A stretch of 64,000 bases of DNA, taken from NCBI RefSeq assembly GCF_014839805.1, contig NC_051117.1:1798001-1862000 (forward strand), written 5' to 3'. Below the pieces are notes generated by a model. The model saw only the letters and a program-made list of their open reading frames with translations, searched no databases and was not told where the DNA came from. The stretch is from Manduca sexta (taxonomy: Eukaryota; Arthropoda; Insecta; Lepidoptera; Sphingidae). Shown here one piece after another: positions 1 to 29,699 of the stretch. Each line of letters starts with the position of its first letter. Within the stretch, counting starts at the first letter, position 1. A program made the translations under genes and the position numbers.

Positions 1-49
1 GAGCTCATATCTTAAAACCTTGCCACCGGAAATTAATACAAAAAGTCCT

Positions 50-131
50 CGACGAGGATGGGATTCGAACCCACGCGTGCAGAGCACATTGGATTAGCAG
101 TCCAACGCCTTAACCTCTCGGCCACCTCGTC
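50..131 (-). tRNA. tRNA-Ser (anticodon GCT)
   Basis: 82-nt class II tRNA with a long variable arm. The acceptor stem GACGAGG pairs with CCTCGTC, discriminator G. The anticodon loop carries GCT (reads AGC/AGT). A-box and B-box (GGTTCGAATCC) promoters are intact. A T-run terminator follows the gene (AAAAA on the plus strand just left). It probably lies inside a 3' intron of ClC-a, in the same orientation. Confidence 0.97.
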
Positions 132-850
132 ATGTTAATGTGCAAAGGAAAATACACATGTATTGTAATAGGTTATAAAATATTTTTGTCATAAATATTC
201 ATAACAGTAATTCACTTCAGTTTTCTGTAAGACAATGGTATATGGTTTAAATTTGTATAGCAAACTACACAAGTACTGAGCACAGATGCTCAGTGATGGG
301 GAAGGGTTGGCGTATGTACAAATTGAACGAAGTGTATAATAGCATGTCAGCCAATAGACAACGACCATCGACTGAGGAACCAATCACGTTGTACATCGAT
401 GCGTCACGCGTCAAACCGACCAATCACGAGTGTGCTCACGACTCGTGCCTCTATCCGTATGAGTTATGGTTTTGAAAATTATATGTGCAGTATAAATGAA
501 TCGCTTTACAATAAATATACAGAAAGCGATAGATCGGTTATTTTGTTTATAGCGAAATATCGAGAAATTCAAATAATCTTTCTCACCCCTATTCTTATTC
601 ATTAAGTAAAACGGTGGTTTAATGTCTTACACGCTTTTTAAAAATCGTATGATAAATTTCTTAGTTTGTACGTCTATGATGTAAAAAAGAACACAATTTA
701 CAAAAGGCGATCTTCTTTTGAGATGTCTATCCGGCAATGTCAGTCCCTCAATTGTACACTGATGTCTTGATAATTATACATTCAATGATATCCAACTTAT
801 TTCTGAACACAGCACAATAAACCGCCTCAGTATGGAAGTGATGTACTCAC
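132..850. other. Intronic/non-coding DNA, nothing recognised
   Basis: AT-rich sequence left of ClC-a exon 13. Short ORFs here lack any recognisable motif. No CBS-domain exon was found. Confidence 0.5.
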
Positions 851-18941
<18,091 letters not shown>

Positions 18942-21000
18942 CTGAGAACAGAAGATATAGTATTATCATCATCGTCTTTCTAGCAGTGTCATCCTGCCTC
19001 TCCCCGGGATATTTATTAATTTCCTAGATTATACGTTTTTGTGTGTTCCTGTACACTGGCAGTATGACCCTACCTCTCTCCTGAATATTTATTTATTTCC
19101 TACATCATCTCTTTTTGTGTGTTCCTGTACACTGGACACGAAAGCTTTTCTGACTTTCCTAGTCTGAACAATAGGGTAATGAATGTTTTTCTTTCTTTCC
19201 TAATGGGAATAATAGGGTAACAATTCGCCATAATGGCTCAGGCGTCGCATTTTGAAGTCAACTGGGGTACATCCAGATAGCAAATTCTAGCACTCAAAGA
19301 AGCTACGTTCTCCAATTCATTATACGTCGATTCCGAAAATAAACCAACCATAACACAATGCTACAAATTAACCACTTTTTTGATTGAATTCGCGATCGAT
19401 CCGGTTTTGGATATGGTTTAGTATCTTGGATTACCATCTCTCAAGTGGACTGTATGTAAAGTGCACGCAGCCGGTGTAGTGGAAACTTAAACAAGCAAAG
19501 CTGCAAGCCCGATGCAAGCAGTTTAGAATACGCAAGTGGGAATACACCTGCAAGTATTTGCACAATGGAAATTCAGCTTTAATTTCACCAGTATTCACTG
19601 CACTTTACATCAGGTCCACTGTATTTTTGCAGCATAATATTAATCTAGTCTACATTGTAACATAAGGTCCACTGTTCTTTACCACATCACATACCACAAC
19701 CCTATTCCCTTTCTCTATTATCTCTTCTATATCCATCCTCCAATCTCATCTTTAAGAAAGCGGATATGTAACTGAAATATCCGATAGTTCGGATACCCTT
19801 GAATCCGTCGTGTTTGCTAAAGCTATCAGATTAACTCGTGATGTTTGGCGATGATAATAAAATTGGAAAATTGTAAATACCGTTAGGTTTAATTAGATTT
19901 TACGAGATAATGGTTGAGATTAGTTCTGTATCTAACGGGATGGGAACAAGGTCGATGCTTCGTCGTCGGGCTTTGCGTATTTCTGCCGCTAGGCAGCAGT
20001 GCGTTGCTCTGGCGTGTTCATTTTGAGGTCCCAGAGCTTCACCAAAGTGCACATGGAGACCAACATGGGGTTTTTAGCCGGTAAAAGTCGGGCATGCCCT
20101 GCTTATAGTTAGTAGGTAGGGATACAAAGGGATTTCCCCATGAAAAAAAAATAAAAAGGCAGCAGTGCGTTCCGATACCTAGCTCCTCTACCTAGAACTC
20201 TACAAAGGCGGACTCTCACATATGGGACACCTACCACCAGTAGACATCAATTACAATACAATGCCAAAATGAACCTGTATACAAAAAACCGCAGGCGAAA
20301 CCTAGCGTTGCATACAGTCCAGCCTACACGAGTCTGCTTGCGGGTTCACTGACACAGTAATTGTACGCGTCGTTGGCAGACAGGGCTCAATACGAAAAAT
20401 GTTAAGCAGTGTTTACCGCCTCCTTAGTTAAGTGGCAGTTTACTTCCGTCTGTTATAACTGGTGACTTGTATGTTAAAGTTGGTTAACTAAGGTCTAAAT
20501 TATATTTTTTATGTTCTATTCGATTTCTGGAAGGTAATGTTTTATATCAGAATTCTTATCGAATTGACTTTCTCCGGGAACAGGCTCTAATAATCAAAAT
20601 ACATCTAATAGTTCGTTTTCCATAACTATCGTGCAAGGCAAAAGGCTTGCTATCGTTCAAAGCATAGAACGGAAATACAAAACAAATAGTGGATACACCT
20701 GCGCATCTGCTTACCTTTCTTGGCACACAGTCGTGAGTTTATGATACACATACCTGTCTACAGTTATTAAAGTCTGTATTTAGTGTCGTTAATAAATATC
20801 GCGTCCTACGTCGTATGTTTTTAATTGATCTATTTGCGGGTAATGTCGTAAGACTCCCCTTGTATCTTGTAATATGATCTTAGTATGAGCTGGCTATTTC
20901 ATTGGGATGCTATCGGGTTATTAAGTGAGCGGACTTTTTATGAGCAATTTGCTGTTGGAAGGATATTTGTATTCGCTCAGAGCGAGTATTCAAGCAGCCT
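18942..21000. other. Non-coding DNA upstream of exon 1 seen
   Basis: No coding exon recognised. It includes decayed family C pieces near 19985-20030 and 20155-20280 (reverse) and an imperfect direct repeat at about 18990-19130 (CTACCTCTC/GTGTTCCTGTACACTGG motif twice). Confidence 0.5.
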
Positions 21001-21219
21001 AAAGTTCCATACCCAGGCCATATCCTGAGACATGATAAGTACCATCAGCTGAGAACCATAATTATGGGAAAAATATCAGGAAAAAGAAGTAAAGGAAGTA
21101 TGAGGAAGGCGTGGCTGCGCAATATACGGGAGTGGACTGGAATAAAAATAGTAGAAGAACTGTGCCGGCTAGCTATGGACAAGGAAAGGTGCAGGGAACT
21201 GACTGCCAACCTTCAGTAA
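21001..21219 (+). pseudogene. LINE ORF2 C-terminal fossil
   Basis: An open segment ending TAA at 21217-21219 reads HILRHDKYHQLRT, GKRSKGSMRKAWLRNIREW, then VEELCRLAMDKERCRELTAN LQ. The pattern (GKR..GR...WL.N.R.WTG, then RE..ANL) is the C-terminal tail of insect non-LTR retrotransposon ORF2 proteins. 5' truncated; the RT domain is absent. Confidence 0.65.
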
Positions 21220-21639
21220 TGGAGAGGCACCTGAAGAAGAAGATGAGCAGCTATCGTATACAAGATGTAAAACCGTAAGAACACACGTACATATGTCGCG
21301 TTCCAGGATCAACAACGTGTATACCCGATTTTGTACAGGCGGGCATAATTCTGTCGACTGGTAAGTGACCAAAGTTGTCGAGTAAAAAGGTCAGTATTGT
21401 CAACTAGTGACGTTTCCATGAAGTTATCCTTCATGGCTCTACTAAATTCCTTACATTAAAAAAAATCCCCGCTATGTCTTTTTGAACACTATAAATTCAA
21501 AAAACTATCAAACGGACTTCCATACGGCTTTTGCCAAGGGACGGAGTGATTCAAGAGGAAAGTTTACTTGTATAATTCATGAATGTACTGTACGCTAGAA
21601 AAAATGTAGGCATATATGGTCTGCGATATATTTTTTTTA

Positions 21640-21775
21640 GGGCACGGCAAAGTGACTCCACTGAATCTGATGGTAAGTGGAGTGGGGTCCAATAGAATGT
21701 CGACTGACGAGAGATGATTACCCCCCGACAGTCGACACAATTATGCCGGCCTGTTGAAACCAAATATACACAGAT
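21640..21775 (-). repeat. Family D copy
   Basis: Reverse copy with GGTAAGTGGAGTGGGGTCCAA and GTCGACACAATTATGCCGGCC. Confidence 0.7.
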
Positions 21776-22067
21776 ATGTAGGTAGCGATATATGCTCTGC
21801 ATGTGCGTGCGAAGTTGGGCGGGTCGCTAATTAATATTCATCAGTATAATAATATTTTCATATCAAACGTGTACAAGAATAAAATGGCCATAAAACCAAT
21901 TTTATGAGTCACAATAGACGATGGTAGGACGTCTTCATTAAACCAGAAGACACTAGAAATGTATGGAAACGTCTTCTTTTACTCGTAGAGTAGGGTTGCT
22001 GACAGTCTTCACATCAACACACCAGCTCGACCGTGTACCTTTGTTTCATAGACGTAAAGTGACTTCT

Positions 22068-22290
22068 AGGTGGCAGGTCTTATATGAAAGAGTGTCTGGG
22101 TAGGTACCCCCGTTATGTCTATTTCTACAGTCAAGCATCGTGGATTAACTGTAGTGTTCCGGTTTGAAGGACATTGTACCCAATGTGATTATATTATGAG
22201 ACTCAATAGCGTACGTCTCGGGATGACAAATGCAGCATAGTAGTACTACGCTGTTTTGCATGGTTTACTAATATACCTAGGCGGGAGTGT
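22068..22290 (+). repeat. Family C copy, diverged
   Basis: TAGGTGGCAGGTCTTATATG, GTCTATTTCTACAGTCAAGC, GTGTTCCGGTTTGAAGGACA as in other copies. Confidence 0.65.
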
Positions 22291-22375
22291 CGCCAAAAAA
22301 TCTATTTTGTTTAAAAAAATCTATAGAATTTTGTATAATTGTAGAATGTAAAATGTAGATAGATATTATAACTTT

Positions 22376-22500
22376 GACTTTTCAGATGACCAACACCTCA
22401 GTTTCCCTGTGACTATGAAAGTAGCAGTCTTCGAAAAGTCGGGAGAAAACTATAATAAAAATCCGCGATGAAATCAGGAACCTAGTTATATTTCGATGTT
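22376..22500. mobile_element. Foldback MITE half (family F)
   Basis: GCAGTCTTCGAAAAGTCGGGAGAAAAC...ATCCGCGATGAAAT matches one arm of the foldback element at 49967-50149. Confidence 0.55.
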
Positions 22501-22697
22501 TAACAATCAGTCGTCTTGCTCGTCTCGTCATTTAGTTGTAAAAAAACGGTTAAATAATTCCACAAATTACAAACAAACTATGTGATATTAACTTTGATGT
22601 CTCCATTAAACTAGAGAATACTAGAAAATTTTAAAACCAGAAACGTTCGGCTTTAACCATATTAAAATATTTGTCGATCAAAATTTTAAAAAGTCTC

Positions 22698-22779
22698 CGA
22701 CGAGGATGGGATTCGAACCCACGCGTGCAGAGCACATTGGATTAGCAGTCCAACGCCTTAACCTCTCGGCCACCTCGTC
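22698..22779 (-). tRNA. tRNA-Ser (GCT)
   Basis: 82-nt sequence identical to the 50-131 copy, with a T-run just downstream. The 3' flank differs slightly (GTCTCC in place of GTCCTC next to the end), so this is an independent locus rather than an assembly duplicate. Confidence 0.96.
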
Positions 22780-23103
22780 ATGTTTATGTCAAGTTAAAAT
22801 TGTATATAATATGGCTACAGATTTCGTAGAAAACAGAAGTGCTAGTGGAGTTCCTTGGAACTTACTTACGTCACAATATGTGTTATAGATGACGTGAGGT
22901 AATAAGCACTAAGAATGTGATAGCAATAAATGGCACCGACTAAATGTAAATACTTTTAACCCAGGCATTGGTTTTTAGACTAGGTAACTCAAAAAAATCG
23001 CCTTAATTAGGTTATCACCCCTACTGCATTCTGGTTTACAAGTTCTACCCGTGGCATTAAATGGAAATCCACCATAGACTTTACAAATCTCAAATGAAAG
23101 TGT

Positions 23104-23255
23104 GTCGCGTTCCGGGATCAGCAGGCCGGCATAACTGTGTCGACTACCGAGGGGTAATCATCGTTCGTTAGTTGACATTCTATTGGACCCCACTCCACTT
23201 ATCATGAGGTGCGGTAGGGTGACTTTCCCAAGCACGTATAAAAAAAATCCTGGAC
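23104..23255 (+). repeat. Family D copy
   Basis: CGCGTTCCGGGATCAGCAGG, GCCGGCATAACTGTGTCGAC and ATTGGACCCCACTCCACTT. Confidence 0.75.
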
Positions 23256-26200
23256 AAGACTCATATTCTAAACAACACATACAAACAAAACGAACACGGT
23301 AAATTAAACACACAAAAAGCGGCAATTGCGCGTCCTTCCGCAAAAAAAACCTATTTAACACAATTATCGTGTTGACAAAGATTTAAGACGATGTTATATG
23401 TGTAGAGTTTAAGCCTTCTGCGCAAGCGATGGTCGCTAACTAAACATAAAGATTAAAATTGTTTGAATTGCCTTCATTATTTGCAAGGATTAGTGTAAAA
23501 ATTACACCATTAACAGTTATTGCTCTAGTTTATAAATTATGAATATTGAAATGTTCTTGAAAATTAACTCTTCTATGAAAAATTTGTATTCTATAAGAAT
23601 TATAATCTATAATAATGATTCTTACTAAATTTCATACCATGCCATACCATGTTAATCTTTAAACTGATACGTTTTTTCAGAAGATAGTTTATGAGAACTT
23701 TTACTTCTCTTGTTAGTTCGGCAGGATAGTCTACGTCAGTCTTAAACACTTCCTACGATGAAATCAATCATGAAACTATTTGATATCTTTAAGGATTTTA
23801 AGTACCTCCAAATTTATGAACAGTCTGAAGTTTCGAGCGGCAGTCATACGCTACAGAGTGACAGGAGACTATTTGGATCTGATAAGTGCAAAGCAGTCAA
23901 AAACTATAACACGCAGAAGGAGTAGAGGGAGTGATAAGTGACTAAATTGACACAAAGTACGATATTGTCAAAATATAACAAGAGATGTTGTGTTGATGAC
24001 ACAGCATACTCTCCACCCTAACAATTACTAGAAATGCAACTTACTGGATACATCAGCTGACCCCAAATTCTAAGATCAAACCACTACAGCTCACAAGGTA
24101 CCAGCTGTACCAATTCCGAAACCTTGATTCACGCAAGCCAATGACTCGTCAGCATCATCAACAACGTGTTGGTCTAAAAATAATCAACGCCCACGTATTC
24201 GCGTGCACCTAATTGTTCCATTAATTCTTTTTGATGCGACATGTTTATTATTAGATTTAGTTCAAAGCTGTATTGTCTTATCGTTTCTGGTTTTTTAATT
24301 AGAGTCGGTTACGTCCGCTCCTGTTAATTGATGTATTTGTTTTAGTATTTATGTATGGTAAACGTTTATGATTCCTGGCATATGGTGCCAAGATGTGGTA
24401 AGTAAGCTGGAGTGGTGATATTTATAATTATTATTTTTATTATTTATTTTTATATATTGATCACCAACACAATTTACACCAATACATATGTAACAATAGT
24501 AAAATTATAATATTATTGACAAGCTAAGTGCCATTGCAGTTATAGGTGAAGACTGTATGCAAAATTATGTATAACAAAAAATAATGTTTCTTAAATTATT
24601 AATATATCTGTGAAGATTAAAAATAACGAAATTAAAATAAATAAATTAAATTGTTACAATTAAAAAATCATACTGACTAATATATAATTTCTTTATGTTG
24701 GGTTGGGTTGAAATATATATAGGTATTGATAGTATCTAAGGCTGTTCTTCTCCAGTCTTGGAAGTCCACTGCTGATTATAGGCCAGAAAAATTAAATTAA
24801 TCATCGGAACTAAAGAGCAGTTGATGTCATATTTGAAATTAGACACAATTAACTTAGTTTTACGCCTTATTTTTCCAAAGACATCTTATGGCATGGTTAT
24901 AACACAAAAGCACCGTTTCCACCCCCATAATGTAATTCCTGATATAATTTCACGTTAATCAGCCTTAAATGAGAATAAGTGGAAGCGACAATTGTACAGC
25001 GCGATCTTACAAACGAGTGCATCATTATTATATCTGCTAGAAATTTGTGGAAATCAGAAATCCCAAGAGGCAAATAAATTTTAGTTCTCCAGATGTCACT
25101 TGGAGTAGAGGGTGGGCTGTAAATTTATGGTATCAGAAATTTTAATCGTTTCAGTGTAACTCTTCAAAATAAAGACGGTTAGAGGTTAAAAAAGTATGCG
25201 GTGTCAATTACCTAATATGGTGGAGTTGTACTAAGGGTAAAAAAATTAGCCCTCATTGTGGACGAAATTATTAAAATAAAGCCTCCATAGCTCAAACAAA
25301 ATCACATGAGGATGTAAGTCTAAAATTCATTTTATTATAAAATCGAATCCTTAGATCATCGGGCTTTGCGTTCTACACTAAAAAGATAAATAATGCAATT
25401 TTAATTCCCTCAAAATGCTATATTAAGAAAATATTACAGACTTCAAGGATGAGGATATGAACAAGGATTTTCAGTTTTCCTCAGCAGTGAGACATCGTGA
25501 CCTCAGAGACAGGCCCAACAAAACCCGACGACATTGTAGACTTGCTAAATGAAATATTTAGCGGAGTGCGGTAACATAAAGGTAATGCCATTGTAAAGCG
25601 AAGTATTACATTCAATATTTTTGTTGACGATAAAAAATTAAAACTAGACCAGGCCGGAGTAGAAGGACGGACTAGTTAGTTGAAAGGTACAAAATAAACA
25701 TAAGAACATCTGATGCATAATAAAAAAGCAGATATTTCAAAAGATATGTGGGTTATTGAAGAAGTCACAAATGAAGCAGTAGGGCAATTTTAAAAATAAA
25801 GAAGATGTTTGAATAATTTTAAAGGAAATGCAGATGCCATTGAACGTATTCCAGTTAAATATGGTAGACAAAACATATCCAAGAAGAGAGTCTCCACCTA
25901 GTAAAGAAAAATAAAATTTCATTTGAACTTCACAAGACCTTCAAAATGGGTCAGCCTACTTCATGTTAGATGTATCTATTTTCTTACCTATAGTAAAAAC
26001 CTTCATATCACCTTAAACCACTTTTATCCAATGCTTATTTGTATTACGTATGACTTACATAACAATAATGAATATTGTAAATACGTTAGCAATAAACGAA
26101 GCAGTCACGACTCGCTCGCTGCCTACCCACAAAGGGGCATTATTGTAATTACACACATGAATTGTAATACATATTTTCATAGTCACGACTTAGTTTCCAT

Positions 26201-26416
26201 TATAGTCAGAACACCCTATTCCGTCTACGGGGCAAATCCGTCTGTTTGCAATTACGGACGTTTTAATTAAAGGACAGCTTTCAAAGCCGTATAGGCATTG
26301 ACGTATCTATAGACACGAACGTCCATATAAACTATTTGTTTAAAATTTGAACTAAAATAGCAACCAAAACGTCACTGTTATAACCTATTTATTCACTTGA
26401 ACTACAAATAATTGTA
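23256..26416. other. AT-rich non-coding DNA, nothing recognised
   Basis: No gene or repeat recognised. A 115-codon ORF at 25923-26270 has no motif and looks like chance. Confidence 0.5.
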
Positions 26417-26602
26417 CTTAATAATATCAGCCCTGTATTATATACTTGCCCACTGCTGGGCACGGGCCTCCTCTACTACTGAGAGGGATTAGGCCTTAGT
26501 CCACCACGCTGGCCTAGTGCGGATTGTTAGACTTCACAGACCCTCAACATTCCTTTAGAGAACTTCGTCTCGGCAGTCCGTTCTACACCCAACTAGGCTA
26601 GT
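26417..26602 (-). repeat. SINE family A with internal deletion
   Basis: Tail ATAATATCAGCCCTGTATTA at the left, head AACTAGGCTA at the right; the middle (about 150 bp) is missing between TTTAGAGAACTTC and GTCTCGGCAGTCC. Confidence 0.8.
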
Positions 26603-27889
26603 TGTACTTATTTGACTAATATTTTTATTTAAATCCAGGTTTACACTTAGACTTGAGTTTTTACACTATGAGCGCCAATCCGTACATGACCACAAGCTGT
26701 CAATATTGACCATACTAAAGTTAGTTTGAATGGATTGCAGTTCAATTCAGTTGAACACAATGAATGTTCGGAACGCCAAATCTAGTACGTAGTACATATA
26801 TATCGATGCGTATAGGTAAATAGGATATTTTTGACTCTTACTTTCGGCTATCAAAGCTGTCCTTCGAATAGGAAGTTTTTTTCTGCCTTTCTTCTTCGGG
26901 TAGTCATCGCTAAGGTAGTTAGTGAAAGGCTGGTAGGTTAGCTAGGTTAGGGCTTTTATTGTCCTCACCGGTGAGGATCGCGACGCGTTTCTCCCTTATT
27001 GCTTATTCAAAAATACATATATACATCATTTTATTTCTTCTTCCCTGCCAGCCCGAGCTGGCTTCTTTGTTTACTAAGTATATTTTTCATTTATTTTATT
27101 TTCAATATAAATTGTCTTTTTTTATTTAAGCTAATTTAATTAAGTAATAATTAAATATTTTCATGTACCTTGACTTATCATAAGTGCAACCATGTTCGCC
27201 TACGTGATGAATAAAGAATTTTTATTTTTTTAATTTTATTTTAATAGAACGCTTGTAAATGCTAGAAGACGGATACGCCACAGTACACGGAATAGAGCTC
27301 ACTTACTATATGTATTTTGCAAGTAATACGAATGTAAATATAACATGCTTAAATGAGGTAAGGATACCTTGTAAAGTTCTGTGTACAATGCTATGTGCTA
27401 GTGCAATCCTGAGGGTATGACAGTCTTAGAGAAAACTGGTATGCGGTGACTTTGCTGTTATGTTAATAGGTGAGATAGTGTCGCTCTTAAACCCGTGCTC
27501 TCTGCCTATGAAATTTTATTCTGAACGGCTCATCCGTTATGGAAGTTATTTTAGCGGACGCAAATAATATATATATTTTTTTTATTTCAGACGTTTATTT
27601 TATTAGAATACTTAGAAATGAAATAGTCACAGGCAATCTTAGTCGTACATAAAATTAACGGGTACAAAATAACAGGAAATACAATTTATTAAATGTTATT
27701 TTGTCAGTCATTCCAAAATGTAATCATTAAGCACAAACAAACAGTATCATATATTACCACCGTATCACCTATTGTATTTCGACGACAAAATTTTACACAA
27801 AATAATTAGAATCATTAAAAACTCATAATACTTAAACTTGTTAGTTTTGTGTTAATAAAATTACAATTACCTGGTAGTGAGATTTTTTT

Positions 27890-27910
27890 TATATGGATGG
27901 ATGGATGGAC
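27890..27910. repeat. (ATGG)n microsatellite
   Basis: Short run of about four ATGG units beside a poly-T. Confidence 0.8.
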
Positions 27911-27949
27911 GAACAAACAGACTTAATTTTGGTATAAGATTCATGCGAG

Positions 27950-28106
27950 CATAATAATAATAAAAAATAATATAAGCTCTGCATATACTGTCCCACTGCT
28001 GGCACGGGCCTCCTCTACTACGAAGAGTGATAAGGCCTTAGTCCACCACGCTGGCCTAGTGCGGATTGGTAGACATCACACACCCTCAAAATTCCGTGCG
28101 AGCATA
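27950..28106 (-). repeat. SINE family A, truncated copy (left of Helitron)
   Basis: Runs from an (ATA)-rich tail to CCCTCAAAATTCCGTGCGAG and then leaves the family. The same truncation point is used by the copy at 28965. Confidence 0.8.
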
Positions 28107-28807
28107 ATCTATATCTATCTATATCTATACTTATAATAAATATGTAGAGAGGTCAATTCTGTACATGAAATATATTTCAAAAATAACTATCAGGGGGTGA
28201 TTAGGGATCGATACTGATGCTAAAAATGCAATTAGTAAAATTTTTGTCTGTCTGTCTGTCTGTATAACCGTTATAGAAACAAAAACTACTCGACGGATTT
28301 TAACGAAACTTGGTACAATTATTTGTCATACTCCTGTGCTGGTTATAGTATACTTTTCATCACGCTACAATTAATAGGAGCAGAGCAGTGAAGGGAAATG
28401 TTGGGAGAACGGGAGAAGTTACTCCATTTTTTAAGCTTCCGTCGCGTGTGCAACCTTAATGGTTACAGCTCCACAGAAATCATGTATGACGGAAATGTTC
28501 TCCTTAAAATTATGTAAAAATATCCCACGACAGCATATGTCTATCTTTTATGGTTGACTCACAATAACACGTGTAACTCCCGATAGCTTAGCAGTTCGAA
28601 GCTTTCTCATTATATTTGTCTAATCTTACGTTTATAACACTCTCAGTCATCCCTAATTAAAAAAGTTAACATTATTAAATATTCCATAAAAAAGAATCAT
28701 AGAAATCGGTATAGAAACACCAAAGTTATACATTAAATACGCTAATAATAAGCCACCATGCGTGAATACTGAATCATGCTATAAGGATTGTTTTTGTATA
28801 TATATAA

Positions 28808-28908
28808 GGTCGCGAACGCACAGGCAGGCGGCTTGCTTGGCACCTAGAGGTTAGCGAATCACCTAGCGAGTAGCTTCGTAAAACGAACATTCTCGAACGT
28901 TCGCGACC
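28808..28908. repeat. 101-bp segment with 11-bp inverted ends inside the Helitron
   Basis: GGTCGCGAACG at 28808-28818 and its exact complement at 28898-28908. The segment is absent from the paralogous Helitron and GC-richer than its host. It may be a small insertion or a captured host fragment. Confidence 0.7.
28885..28902 (-). promoter_or_regulatory. Heat-shock-element-like site
   Basis: On the minus strand GAAcgTTCgaGAAtgTTC, four alternating nGAAn units in perfect register, the consensus bound by HSF trimers. TATATATA lies about 85-100 bp further along the same strand (28796-28806). Function is inferred only. Confidence 0.5.
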
Positions 28909-28964
28909 GGCTCCATTTTTGAAGTCCGAAATCCACGCGGGCGAAGCTGCGGGCGGAAGCTAGT

Positions 28965-29117
28965 ATAATAATATAATAATATCAGCCCTGTATTATATAC
29001 TGTCCTACTGCTGGGCACGGGCCTCCTCTACTACTGAGAGGGATTAGGCCTTAGTCCACCACGCTGGCCTAGTGCGGATTGGTAGACTTCACTCACCCTC
29101 AAAATTCCATGCGAGCT
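28965..29117 (-). repeat. SINE family A, truncated copy (right of Helitron)
   Basis: Same structure and end point (AAAATTCCATGCGAG) as the 27950 copy. Confidence 0.8.
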
Positions 29118-29449
29118 AATCCATTGACAATCGCTAGCAAATAAACAAGCCGATTTGACGTAATAGAAAAAGATGGGTGCAATTTTCCGAATTGATTTCT
29201 GCGGTTAACTATGTGTTTATAGAATTAGCGGCGTTCGTGCGCGTGCGCTACTTGTTTTGTTGTGGTTTATGTCACATGTACTTGTGCGGTCGCTGTAATC
29301 TGTGTAATGTGGTAAATTGTTGAATCTAATGATGTAGGTGGCCGAGAAACTGCATCTCGATGGAAGACATTGTTAAAAGGATTTTTTAAAATATTCTATT
29401 ATAAAATAGTACAACGAATGTGTCGTTATAATATTTTATGACTGCCTCG

Positions 29450-29690
29450 GTGGCGTAGTATTACGGTACGACTGCAGTACTGAGGTCCCGGGTTCGACCC
29501 TCGAGCCGGGCAGTGATATTGGGTTTTCTACTCAGTATCAGCTGACAGTCTGGAATTTATGCCCGACATGGCGATAGGCTCGCCCTCCATCACATCATGG
29601 AACGAAATACATACGGCGGAAAGTGAGTGCACCAGCTACGCCTTTGCGTACTCTTTCAAGAAAAAAAAGACGCGAGTGTGTGTGCTATAC
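29450..29690 (+). repeat. tRNA-derived SINE family B, near complete
   Basis: Head TGCCTCGGTGGCGTAGTA with B-box GGGTTCGACCC, body GTGATATTGGGTT, CAGTATCAGC, GGCGATAGGCTCGCCC, tail ending CGCGAGTGTGTGTG. Confidence 0.85.
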
Positions 29691-29699
29691 ATCTGACGT

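Larger units (their letters stand above)
28124..28963 (+). mobile_element. Helitron 1 paralogue, uninterrupted (empty site for the hAT)
   Basis: 840 bp from A|TCTATACTTATAATAAA to GGGCGGAAGCTAG|T. Aligns with the 9950-16405 copy on both sides of the hAT. The single CTCTCAGT at 28640-28647 is the empty site. A segment at about 28785-28910 differs completely from the other copy and includes the inverted repeat 28808-28908. Confidence 0.88.

Noticed and set aside
25923..26270. 115-codon plus-strand ORF
   Set aside because: Composition follows the local base content, no domain or splice context.
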